Source: CAZGHS01 sp964525495 (lineage in GTDB: Bacteria > Patescibacteriota > Microgenomatia > JALYQM01). Taken from it: a stretch of DNA of 20,733 bases. This document shows positions 1 through 4,302 of this stretch, one piece after another (the first letter of the stretch is position 1; each line of letters begins with the position of its first letter). The stretch covers positions 1-20,733 of the forward strand of contig CAZGHS010000016.1 of NCBI GenBank assembly GCA_964525495.1, given 5' to 3'. The notes under the pieces were generated by a model. The model ran no database searches. It saw nothing but the letters and a program-made list of their open reading frames with translations, and was not told where the DNA came from. The position numbers were made by a program, and so were the translations under genes.

Positions 1-263
<263 letters not shown>

Positions 264-496
264 TTAATCCCAAACTAAATGAACATACTGACATTTTTTT
301 GCAAAAATTTCCGTATGATTTATTGTTGTTTTTTTTAGGAATTGACTTCCTATCACTATTTAGTTGTTAAAGGACTTATCAATTCTCTGTAATAGCACTC
401 TCAAGGAGTTGGTTACGAAAGAAGAAGACGTTGATATACAACGTTTTGGACACAAAAAATCATATCCAAAATCTGAACATCAACAAGACTTTGTGC
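264..496 (-). other. 16S rRNA leader / upstream spacer, no gene
   Basis: No convincing coding sequence. The minus-strand leader contains small hairpins, for example AGGAA/TTCCT around a five-base loop at about 338-352, and ACGTTG/CAACGT at about 428-444. These are plausible RNase III or folding elements of the rRNA leader. Open frames through this stretch on the plus strand have no SD site and no protein-like composition. From 526 to 688 I see nothing beyond AT-rich sequence between this promoter and the divergent promoter at 689. Confidence 0.5.
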
Positions 497-525
497 ATAA
501 TACCGTGCGCACAAATATCTGTCAA
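497..525 (-). promoter_or_regulatory. rRNA promoter
   Basis: On the minus strand there is a -35 TTGACA (525-520), a spacer of exactly 17 nt and a -10 TATTAT (502-497). Transcription would begin near 490, giving a 16S leader of about 225 nt. This is the best promoter match on this strand upstream of the 16S gene. Confidence 0.8.
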
Positions 526-688
526 CACGTACTCAATGTAAAGGGCAACTTAGCGCAAAAAAATCAACCCGATTTCGAACTCCACCTCCTAAGCACATTT
601 TAGAGATATCTACATTCGCATATCGCGTTGAATTAATTAAGAGGATAATATCACATAATACCCAGAAATACAAGCATATCCTATAGCG

Positions 689-717
689 TTGACAACACCT
701 CAACAAAAGCATAAAAT
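689..717 (+). promoter_or_regulatory. Promoter of small-protein unit U1
   Basis: TTGACA (689-694), 17-nt spacer, TAAAAT (712-717). The predicted start near 724 coincides with the first base of the CATAAG/CTTATG hairpin, so the RNA would begin with a hairpin. The -10 lies 69 bases before the TCTTGCACATTGA box, almost the same as in unit U2 (70), which supports both promoters. Confidence 0.75.
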
Positions 718-723
718 ACTATT

Positions 724-810
724 TCATAAGACAGGCAAATCGCCAGCTTATGGCCTTCCCTCGCCTCTCTTATACATTCGTAACATCTTGCACATTGATA
801 TTCTATATTC
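724..810 (+). promoter_or_regulatory. Structured 5' leader of unit U1 with leader-trailer pairing segment
   Basis: The leader starts with the hairpin CATAAG (725-730) / CTTATG (747-752), followed by a C/T-rich linker, the box ATACATTC (772-779), then TCTTGCACATTGA (786-798) with its arm to 810. The same order of parts is found at 1921-2006 in unit U2. The two hairpin stems differ by compensating changes (A-T against G-U, and a closing U-G against C-G). Positions 785-810 are complementary to the end of the unit (1851-1875). A role in mRNA stability or control is inference. Confidence 0.65.
785..810 (+). repeat. Inverted repeat, left arm of unit U1
   Basis: A 26-base arm beginning ATCTTGCACATTG. 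Its reverse complement lies at 1851-1875, differing only by one extra A. The two arms enclose the four small genes of U1. The first 12 bases of the core, TCTTGCACATTG, are shared with the arms of U2; the rest of the arm is specific to this unit. Confidence 0.9.
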
Positions 811-898
811 AACCTAAACAGATAGTGAAAGGAGCATTCTACAAACTCCTGAGACAAGCCACTGATTGATCAGCTAGTCATGAAGGGAGAATCTGGAT

Positions 899-1135
899 AT
901 GAGCACCCGAAGCAATGGAAGGCGGATTATTCGTGATCTAAAAAAATTCGTCAAAGGCACAGGAGGTGAAGTAGATCCAAAAAAGATCAGTAGCTACTTA
1001 CAGACAGCTGAGGAAATTGCTAACGGGTCAAAATGGCAAACACCCTGGGTACAAGACAAAACCCAGCGCCATGTAGACGCAGTGCGTAAATTGACAGGAA
1101 GGCCGCCCATCGATCGAAAGACACCCTACAAATAG
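899..1135 (+). CDS. Small hypothetical protein, 78 aa (U1, first gene)
   Basis: I do not recognise a family. The 78-residue product is basic and mostly hydrophilic, with predicted helical stretches (for example RRIIRDLKKFVKG and KKISSYLQTAEEIANG) and a C-terminal basic tail (LTGRPPIDRKTPYK). It has no signal peptide, no membrane segment and no cysteines, unlike several of its neighbours. GGGAG at 885-889 precedes the ATG by 9 bases. It is the first gene of unit U1, about 175 nt downstream of the predicted transcription start, and is followed by a 104-base gap holding a small hairpin (AGCC-GAAA-GGCT, about 1147-1158). A small DNA- or RNA-binding protein would fit the charge, but this is only inference. 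Confidence 0.6.
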   Translation: MSTRSNGRRIIRDLKKFVKGTGGEVDPKKISSYLQTAEEIANGSKWQTPWVQDKTQRHVDAVRKLTGRPPIDRKTPYK

Positions 1136-1239
1136 CACGCTTCAAGCCGAAAGGCTAATCGCATTCTATGAAGAAAGGAGGCCGATCCCATCGACTAGGT
1201 AACTACCATTGAATTCCGATACTGAATAAGGAGTACCCA

Positions 1240-1452
1240 TTGGGACAACAAACAATAAGTCGTAGGCAACAACGAAGGCGTCGAGATCCGTTCTACAAAG
1301 GCCCTGGCACTCACAACTCTCCACAAACTAGCAACGAATGCAAGCGTACGCACAATTGCCAGGAAAGCACACAAGCGATGTGTGGAACACTTGGATCATC
1401 TAAAAGCATCGATCATCGATGCATATGCAGTGCATGCGGCCAACCGTTCTAA
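1240..1452 (+). CDS. Small Cys-rich hypothetical protein, 70 aa, TTG start (U1, second gene)
   Basis: Start chosen at TTG 1240 because AAGGAG lies 6 bases before it; no ATG is available in frame. The product is strongly basic at the N-terminus (RRQQRRRR) and ends with clustered cysteines (HRCICSACGQPF) resembling half of a zinc ribbon. The stop TAA at 1450-1452 is followed directly by GGAG, the SD of the next gene, which argues that this frame is translated and coupled. A competing frame through 1382-1588 also looks helical and protein-like from about 1290 on, but has only a GTG start with a poor SD. A frameshift in the assembly is therefore possible. No family recognised. Confidence 0.45.
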   Translation: MGQQTISRRQQRRRRDPFYKGPGTHNSPQTSNECKRTHNCQESTQAMCGTLGSSKSIDHRCICSACGQPF

Positions 1453-1462
1453 GGAGACAGTG

Positions 1463-1588
1463 ATGTCAGACAAGAAAAACCAAAAGTCGAAACAACCATC
1501 AGGGATCGTCGTCGTCATTCTAATCACCAAACCAGCCCCAAAAAATGTTCACGCATGGTGGAAATCGGCTACAACAAGGAGAGGCTAG
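1463..1588 (+). CDS. Very small hypothetical protein, 41 aa (U1, third gene)
   Basis: ATG 1463 is preceded by AAGGAG at 1452-1457. The 41-residue product has a Lys-rich start, a short hydrophobic stretch (GIVVVILITKPA, about residues 14-25) and a Trp pair near the end. The hydrophobic stretch is too short for a confident membrane span. Its stop TAG (1586-1588) overlaps the GTG of the next gene by one base, a typical translational-coupling junction. The same frame stays open upstream to GTG 1382, giving a possible 68-aa form whose extra N-terminus looks helical. I prefer the short form because of the SD. Function unknown. Confidence 0.4.
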   Translation: MSDKKNQKSKQPSGIVVVILITKPAPKNVHAWWKSATTRRG

Positions 1589-1779
1589 TGCAAAACGATC
1601 AGTCAACAGTAGGCAAGCCAACAACTGACTGTGGAGGATGTCTACTTCTCAAACATTGTCGGACGAGCCAAGTCCCTGGAACTGGAACCATATCCCTAAC
1701 ACCTCCCGAACCAGCACCAACTGCAACTGCTACTCCTGCGCCTCGCCGCCGACAGAAGAACAAGAAGACCACATCCTAA
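1588..1779 (+). CDS. Small Cys/Pro-rich hypothetical protein, 63 aa (U1, fourth gene)
   Basis: GTG 1588 is preceded by AAGGAG (1576-1581) at 6-base spacing and overlaps the previous stop. The N-terminal part has the cluster C-x2-C-x5-C (DCGGCLLLKHC), a likely metal site lacking a clear fourth ligand. The second half is low-complexity Pro/Thr/Ala followed by a basic tail (RRRQKNKK). An alternative frame from ATG 1638 (69 aa) would have its GGAGG directly abutting the start, so I consider it less likely. The gene ends inside the stem of the 3' hairpin of U1 (its TAA is part of CCTAACG). Confidence 0.4.
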   Translation: MQNDQSTVGKPTTDCGGCLLLKHCRTSQVPGTGTISLTPPEPAPTATATPAPRRRQKNKKTTS

Positions 1780-1843
1780 CGCTCCTTAATTACCGAGCCC
1801 AAAGCTCACCCACAGCACACGCTGCGGGCTCGGTAACGTTAGG
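1775..1843 (+). other. 3' hairpin of unit U1
   Basis: Outer stem CCTAACG (1775-1781) / CGTTAGG (1837-1843), inner stem ACCGAGCCC (1792-1800) / GGGCTCGGT (1826-1834), tip CAGC-ACAC-GCTG (1813-1824). No T-run follows on either strand, so it is not a standard intrinsic terminator. It lies just before the right arm of the U1 inverted repeat, the same position that a hairpin takes in the other units. Confidence 0.7.
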
Positions 1844-1850
1844 TTAAATA

Positions 1851-1875
1851 GAATATAGAATACAATGTGCAAGAT
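1851..1875 (-). repeat. Inverted repeat, right arm of unit U1
   Basis: Its reverse complement matches 785-810 apart from one missing base. On the plus-strand transcript it would pair with the leader over about 25 bp. Confidence 0.9.
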
Positions 1876-1885
1876 ATCCCATAAC

Positions 1886-1914
1886 TTTAAATATTAAGCC
1901 ATTTATGATATACT
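1886..1914 (+). promoter_or_regulatory. Probable promoter of unit U2
   Basis: TATACT (1909-1914) is a good -10. The -35 at 17-base spacing (TTTAAA, 1886-1891) is weak. The predicted start at about 1921 falls on the first base of the CCATGAGA hairpin, matching the layout of U1. Confidence 0.5.
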
Positions 1915-1920
1915 CTTTTT

Positions 1921-2006
1921 CCATGAGAGAGTAATCGACCCAGCTCTTATGGATCTCCTTACTTCCTCATACATTCTTAAACGTCTTGCACATTGAAAGT
2001 ATCGTA
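1921..2006 (+). promoter_or_regulatory. Structured 5' leader of unit U2, related to the U1 leader
   Basis: The hairpin CCATGAGA (1921-1928) / TCTTATGG (1945-1952) is followed by a C/T-rich linker, ATACATTC (1969-1976) and the pairing segment 1983-2006 that begins GTCTTGCACATTGAA. Spacing from the -10 to the TCTTGCACATTGA box is 70 bases, against 69 in U1. Loop residues AATCG and CCAG are also shared. This is seen directly; the function is unknown. Confidence 0.65.
1983..2006 (+). repeat. Inverted repeat, left arm of unit U2
   Basis: 24 bases beginning GTCTTGCACATTGAA and ending AGTATCGTA. The reverse complement is at 2782-2807 with two extra bases (TG) in the middle. The first 12 bases of the core equal those of U1; the outer arm differs, so the copies kept complementarity rather than sequence. 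Confidence 0.9.
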
Positions 2007-2028
2007 AAGCAACTACCTTTTACACTCG

Positions 2029-2084
2029 AAGATTGCCAGAAGAGCAGATGTATTCCTACGTCTTCTGTTTTGGCAATCTTTTTT
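2029..2084 (+). terminator. Leader terminator/attenuator upstream of the first U2 gene
   Basis: Stem AAGATTGCCA (2029-2038) / TGGCAATCTT (2071-2080), continued by GAAGA (2039-2043) / TCTTC (2061-2065), followed by a T-run (2079-2084). This is a canonical intrinsic terminator placed in the 5' leader, ending only a few bases before the SD of the 57-aa gene. It implies either transcription attenuation or release of an RNA of about 164 nt (1921-2084) carrying the TCTTGCACATTGA segment. Confidence 0.75.
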
Positions 2085-2104
2085 GATAAAGGAAGGATAA
2101 ACCA

Positions 2105-2278
2105 ATGGCGATAATCACCTACATATGTCCCTGGTGTAAAAGAGAAATCCGAAAAGAGGCGAATCCCAAAGCAGATCAAGACATGATCAGCTACGGTATT
2201 CATGCTTCATGCGCAGAAGCGCTTGAAGCCAGAGACAAGGCACTGCAAATCCTGAAGTCACTCGCTAAGCCAATTTGA
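2105..2278 (+). CDS. Small zinc-finger-like protein, 57 aa (U2, first gene)
   Basis: ATG 2105 follows an AAAGGAAGGAT SD region. The 57-residue product opens with MAIITYICPWCKREI and later has YGIHASCAEALEARDKAL. It thus carries a C-x2-C pair and an H-x3-C pair about 25 residues apart, arranged as in small zinc fingers of the ICPxCK...SxGxxxxC type. The C-terminal half is a predicted helix. No signal peptide. It sits directly behind the leader attenuator and 38 bases before the next gene. The fold is inferred from ligand spacing; the partner is unknown. Confidence 0.7.
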   Translation: MAIITYICPWCKREIRKEANPKADQDMISYGIHASCAEALEARDKALQILKSLAKPI

Positions 2279-2316
2279 AGCACCATTGCTTCAGCAGCTA
2301 CAAAGAAGGAGGATCA

Positions 2317-2523
2317 ATGTCCACACCAACGCCAGGGTCAGGTACGATTCCAGTCAAAAAAAATCCGCCGCCCGCCACTCCAGAAGAGGATCGTTGCCCG
2401 GCCGAAAACCCAAGCACATTAGTTCCAAAAGAAAAAAGGAGATGTGTTCGAAAACCAAACCATGCAGGCCAGCACCGCGATGAGCTAGGTAACCGCTTCA
2501 CAATCCCCAAAGGAGGCGCATGA
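2317..2523 (+). CDS. Small Cys/His protein, 68 aa (U2, second gene)
   Basis: The start at ATG 2317 is supported by AAGGAGG directly upstream. The N-terminal half is a low-complexity Pro/Thr/Lys region. The second half contains CPAENP, then RRCVRKPNHAGQHRDELGNRF. The pattern C-x5-H-x3-H-x2-x-x-G-x2-F resembles short metal-binding modules of the C..GHxGxHxD..G..W type that are frequent in small phage and actinobacterial proteins. The next protein has the same pattern, so the pair probably arose by duplication. The stop TGA overlaps the next start (ATGATGA). Zinc binding is inference. Confidence 0.65.
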   Translation: MSTPTPGSGTIPVKKNPPPATPEEDRCPAENPSTLVPKEKRRCVRKPNHAGQHRDELGNRFTIPKGGA

Positions 2524-2717
2524 TGACCACTGGTGACAGAAACCCTAAAGACCAACAGCGACCAGTCGTAACTCACCACCAGGCATTGAAGCCAGAGAAT
2601 GATCCAAACCGCTGCCAGGCAAAACACGACGATTCACGCTGCGATCATCCACAATGCATCTTCGACGCTGGCCACACTACTCCGCACAAGGATGGAAGAC
2701 TGCACGAATGGCGATAG
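2523..2717 (+). CDS. Small Cys/His protein, 64 aa (U2, third gene)
   Basis: Two ATG codons are possible (2520 and 2523). AGGAGG at 2511-2516 fits 2523 better, with the first base shared with the previous stop. The C-terminal half reads CQAKHDDSRCDHPQCIFDAGHTTPHKDGRLHEW. This gives C-x8-C-x4-C and then the G-H-x3-H-x-D-G-x3-x-W signature also seen in weaker form in the preceding 68-aa protein. Such a compact set of ligands suggests a small zinc module. It is the last gene of U2, followed 4 bases later by a hairpin. Confidence 0.65.
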   Translation: MTTGDRNPKDQQRPVVTHHQALKPENDPNRCQAKHDDSRCDHPQCIFDAGHTTPHKDGRLHEWR

Positions 2718-2720
2718 ATT

Positions 2721-2770
2721 AAAAAAAGGGCTTGAAGCCATCCCAACTATGTTGGAGCAACTTCAAGCCC
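2721..2770 (-). terminator. Intrinsic terminator for the minus-strand gene; also the 3' hairpin of U2
   Basis: Stem GGGCTTGAAG (2728-2737) / CTTCAAGCCC (2761-2770) with inner stem CCAAC/GTTGG (2743-2755). Seven A residues (2721-2727) precede it on the plus strand, so the T-run follows it on the minus strand. It therefore terminates transcripts from the gene at 2815-3186. In the plus direction it lacks a T-run and acts as the hairpin before the right U2 arm. Confidence 0.8.
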
Positions 2771-2781
2771 ACCGGCTTACA

Positions 2782-2807
2782 TACGATACTCATTCAATGT
2801 GCAAGAC
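2782..2807 (-). repeat. Inverted repeat, right arm of unit U2
   Basis: Reverse complement begins GTCTTGCACATTGAA and ends AGTATCGTA, matching 1983-2006 apart from a two-base insertion. It lies between the U2 3' hairpin and the stop of the convergent gene, so it is part of both transcripts in opposite senses. Confidence 0.9.
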
Positions 2808-2814
2808 ATTTCTT

Positions 2815-3186
2815 TTATTTCTCAGGATCTTTCCTTCCAGTCAATCTTCTATACAAAGCTTTCGGTACAACCGGATCGTCATTATAAGGTCTTTCATATC
2901 CCCTTCTATTTTGTAGCGGCATGTTACCAAGCTGTTTTGATGTAATAGTTATATTCTTAAGCAGCTCAGCTTGAGGATTGTCCTTCCGCGCATAGTTGCG
3001 TATCCAATACTGAACATCAGCAGGATCCGTAATACCATATTCAGCTAAAATCTCTGGAGTTAATTTTTTTGGGAAAAAGCTGCTGGGTATAACTGGCGAA
3101 CCTGGCCGTGGTTTTTTCTCACGAACACGTTTCTTTTTTAGGGGATTCTCCTCATTCTCAGGCTGACCTTCTTTTCCATTCGACAT
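2815..3186 (-). CDS. Hypothetical basic protein, 123 aa
   Basis: Not recognised. The start is set at the ATG at 3186, because a -10 TAATAT (3200-3195) lies 8 bases upstream and a -35 GTGACA (3223-3218) sits at 17-base spacing. The frame is open 10 codons further but only to a non-ATG codon. The first ~35 residues are charged and probably disordered (KKKRVREKKPRPG). A more ordered part follows (LTPEILAEYGITDPADVQYWIRNYARKD), helix-rich with a domain-like hydrophobic pattern, and the C-terminus is Arg/Lys-rich. No membrane segment. Transcription runs through the U2 right arm into the terminator at 2721-2770. Nucleic-acid binding would fit the charge but is not shown. Confidence 0.75.
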   Translation of the reverse strand: MSNGKEGQPENEENPLKKKRVREKKPRPGSPVIPSSFFPKKLTPEILAEYGITDPADVQYWIRNYARKDNPQAELLKNITITSKQLGNMPLQNRRGYERPYNDDPVVPKALYRRLTGRKDPEK

Positions 3187-3194
3187 TTCAACAC

Positions 3195-3249
3195 ATATTA
3201 CACGAAGCAAAAGCAATTGTCACTATTAATCAAAAACCTCGTATATAAT
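3195..3249. promoter_or_regulatory. Divergent promoters with overlapping -35 elements
   Basis: Minus strand: GTGACA (3223-3218), 17 nt, TAATAT (3200-3195), start of the 123-aa gene 8 bases later. Plus strand: TTGTCA (3217-3222) and TATAAT (3244-3249), with lgt ATG 6 bases later; the plus spacer of 21 is long, or 19 to TATATA. The two -35 boxes occupy the same bases, so the two promoters probably compete for polymerase. Confidence 0.6.
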
Positions 3250-3255
3250 GTCACT

Positions 3256-4035
3256 ATGATCCCTGCACCACCACTTAATAACATCTCACTCGGACCCATC
3301 ACTATTCACTTCTACGGAATTATCATCGCACTGGCAATAACATCCTGCTACTTCTTAGCCACGCGTCTCGCCAAACGCAAAAACATTTCCCTTTCAGACT
3401 TCGACTCATATATTTTCACCATACTTCCTATCAGTATTATCGGTGCTCGCATCTACCATGTCGGGACTAATTGGGACTATTACAAAAACAATATGACAGA
3501 AATTCCTGCAATCTGGTCCGGTGGACTCGGCATGTTCGGAGCAATAGTCGCTGGGATAATTACACTCTACATACTCACAAAAATAAAAAAACAATCTTTC
3601 ACAGCTATCCTCGATCTCATCGCAGTCACTGTACCTCTCGGGCAAGCCATCGGCAGATGGGGAAACTATTTCAACCAAGAACTCTTTGGCAAACCGACCA
3701 GCCTTCCATGGGCACTCTACGTCGATCCAGAATTCCGCCCCCAAGGTCTGAACGCACAAACTACATACCATCCGACGTTTCTCTACGAATCACTCCTCAA
3801 CGCTCTTAACTTTGCTATCCTCTACTATGCCTATACCAAAAAACAACTCAAAGCCGGATCCATCGTCGCACTCTATTTCATAAACTACGGCATCATCCGA
3901 CTCCTCATCGAATCCATAAAAATAGATCCTGACATCAGCGCCCAGATCGGTCCCCTCCGCGTCCCACAATATATTTCACTTTTATTAATACTTGCTGGTA
4001 TCTCGACCCTCCTTTACCTTCGAAGGCGTAAGTAA
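3256..4035 (+). CDS. lgt: Prolipoprotein diacylglyceryl transferase
   Basis: Transfers a diacylglyceryl group from phosphatidylglycerol to the lipobox cysteine of prolipoproteins in the cytoplasmic membrane, the first step of lipoprotein maturation. The 259-residue product matches the family in length, with about seven hydrophobic segments. Hallmarks visible are HFYGIIIALAI near the N-terminus, YHVGTNWDYY, SGGLGMFGAIVAG, the signature GRWGNYFNQELFG and YHPTFLYESL. The start is ATG 3256: the sequence from MIPAPPLNNISLGP on matches typical Lgt N-termini, and the -10 TATAAT ends 6 bases before it, implying a leaderless mRNA. Its substrate class is present in the window (the lipoprotein at 19795-20712). 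The stop overlaps the outer stem of structured element A. Confidence 0.95.
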   Translation: MIPAPPLNNISLGPITIHFYGIIIALAITSCYFLATRLAKRKNISLSDFDSYIFTILPISIIGARIYHVGTNWDYYKNNMTEIPAIWSGGLGMFGAIVAGIITLYILTKIKKQSFTAILDLIAVTVPLGQAIGRWGNYFNQELFGKPTSLPWALYVDPEFRPQGLNAQTTYHPTFLYESLLNALNFAILYYAYTKKQLKAGSIVALYFINYGIIRLLIESIKIDPDISAQIGPLRVPQYISLLLILAGISTLLYLRRRK

Positions 4036-4216
4036 TATCGAAGTATATTCTTTATTCGCCCGCGAGAGCTTCCGCCGAGCGCAGCAAATTGGCATCTGAA
4101 TTGATGCCAAAGCAAGCAAGGATAATCACTACTACTAAGTAATGTATATCGCTGAATGTCGTTAAGGAATTCCGCCATCAGCTTGTCGAGCCAGAATAAA
4201 GAATATACGAGATATT
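4034..4216 (+). ncRNA. Structured repeat element, copy A (candidate noncoding RNA)
   Basis: Outer stem AATATC (4034-4039) / GATATT (4211-4216), internal loop GAA (4040-4042) / GA (4209-4210), then a perfect 15-bp stem 4043-4057 / 4194-4208. Inside is a perfect hairpin TTGGCATC-TGAATT-GATGCCAA (4089-4110). The interior aligns with copy B (13857-14046) through GCTTCCGCCGAGCG, the hairpin, AGCAAGG, TAATCA, TACTA, TTAAGGAAT, GCCAT and CGAGC. The terminal stems differ in sequence between copies but keep pairing and the GAA loop. Strand is taken from the alignment only; either strand could be the functional one. Not a family I recognise. Confidence 0.7.
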
Positions 4217-4232
4217 AAGTATGTTAAAACGG

Positions 4233-4261
4233 TTGCAATATATATACTTATATGCTAATAT
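4233..4261 (+). promoter_or_regulatory. Promoter of the stress-protein gene
   Basis: TTGCAA (4233-4238), 17-nt spacer, TAATAT (4256-4261). The start would be near 4268, about 35 bases before the ATG at 4303. The surroundings are extremely A/T-rich. Confidence 0.55.
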
Positions 4262-4286
4262 ATCTATATATTAATAATATAAGTAT
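4244..4286. repeat. Operator-like inverted repeat over the promoter
   Basis: ATACTTATAT (4244-4253) and ATATAAGTAT (4277-4286) are perfect 10-base inverted copies. They begin inside the promoter spacer and end just before the SD. This could be a repressor site or a leader hairpin; no matching regulator gene is visible nearby. Confidence 0.5.
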
Positions 4287-4302
4287 TTGAAAGGAGAACA
4301 CC

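Noticed and set aside
264..603. Open frames on the plus strand upstream of the 16S gene
   Set aside because: They run against the rRNA promoter and leader, have no SD, and their composition is not protein-like.
1775..1843. Integron attC site: CCTAACG...CGTTAGG with an inner stem, about 70 bases, placed after a small gene
   Set aside because: The ends resemble attC core sites (GTTAGGT fits GTTRRRY), but there is only one such site, the opposite core does not fit RYYYAAC exactly, and no integrase is in the window. The same position holds unrelated hairpins in U2-U4, so a unit-end hairpin explains it better.
1638..1847. 69-aa frame starting at ATG 1638
   Set aside because: Its GGAGG abuts the ATG with no spacing, it overlaps the better-supported GTG 1588 frame and runs through the 3' hairpin of U1.
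785..2807. Insertion sequences or MITEs bounded by terminal inverted repeats
   Set aside because: No transposase, no target-site duplication that I can see, and the outer arm sequence differs between the two units while matching only its own partner. That points to pairing rather than to transposase recognition.
4104..4143. Short peptide MPKQARIITTTK (copy A) and the equivalent MAKRARVIITN in copy B, as a tmRNA-like tag or leader peptide
   Set aside because: No SD, substitutions between the copies are mostly amino-acid changing, the ATG lies in a paired hairpin arm, and tmRNA end motifs are absent.
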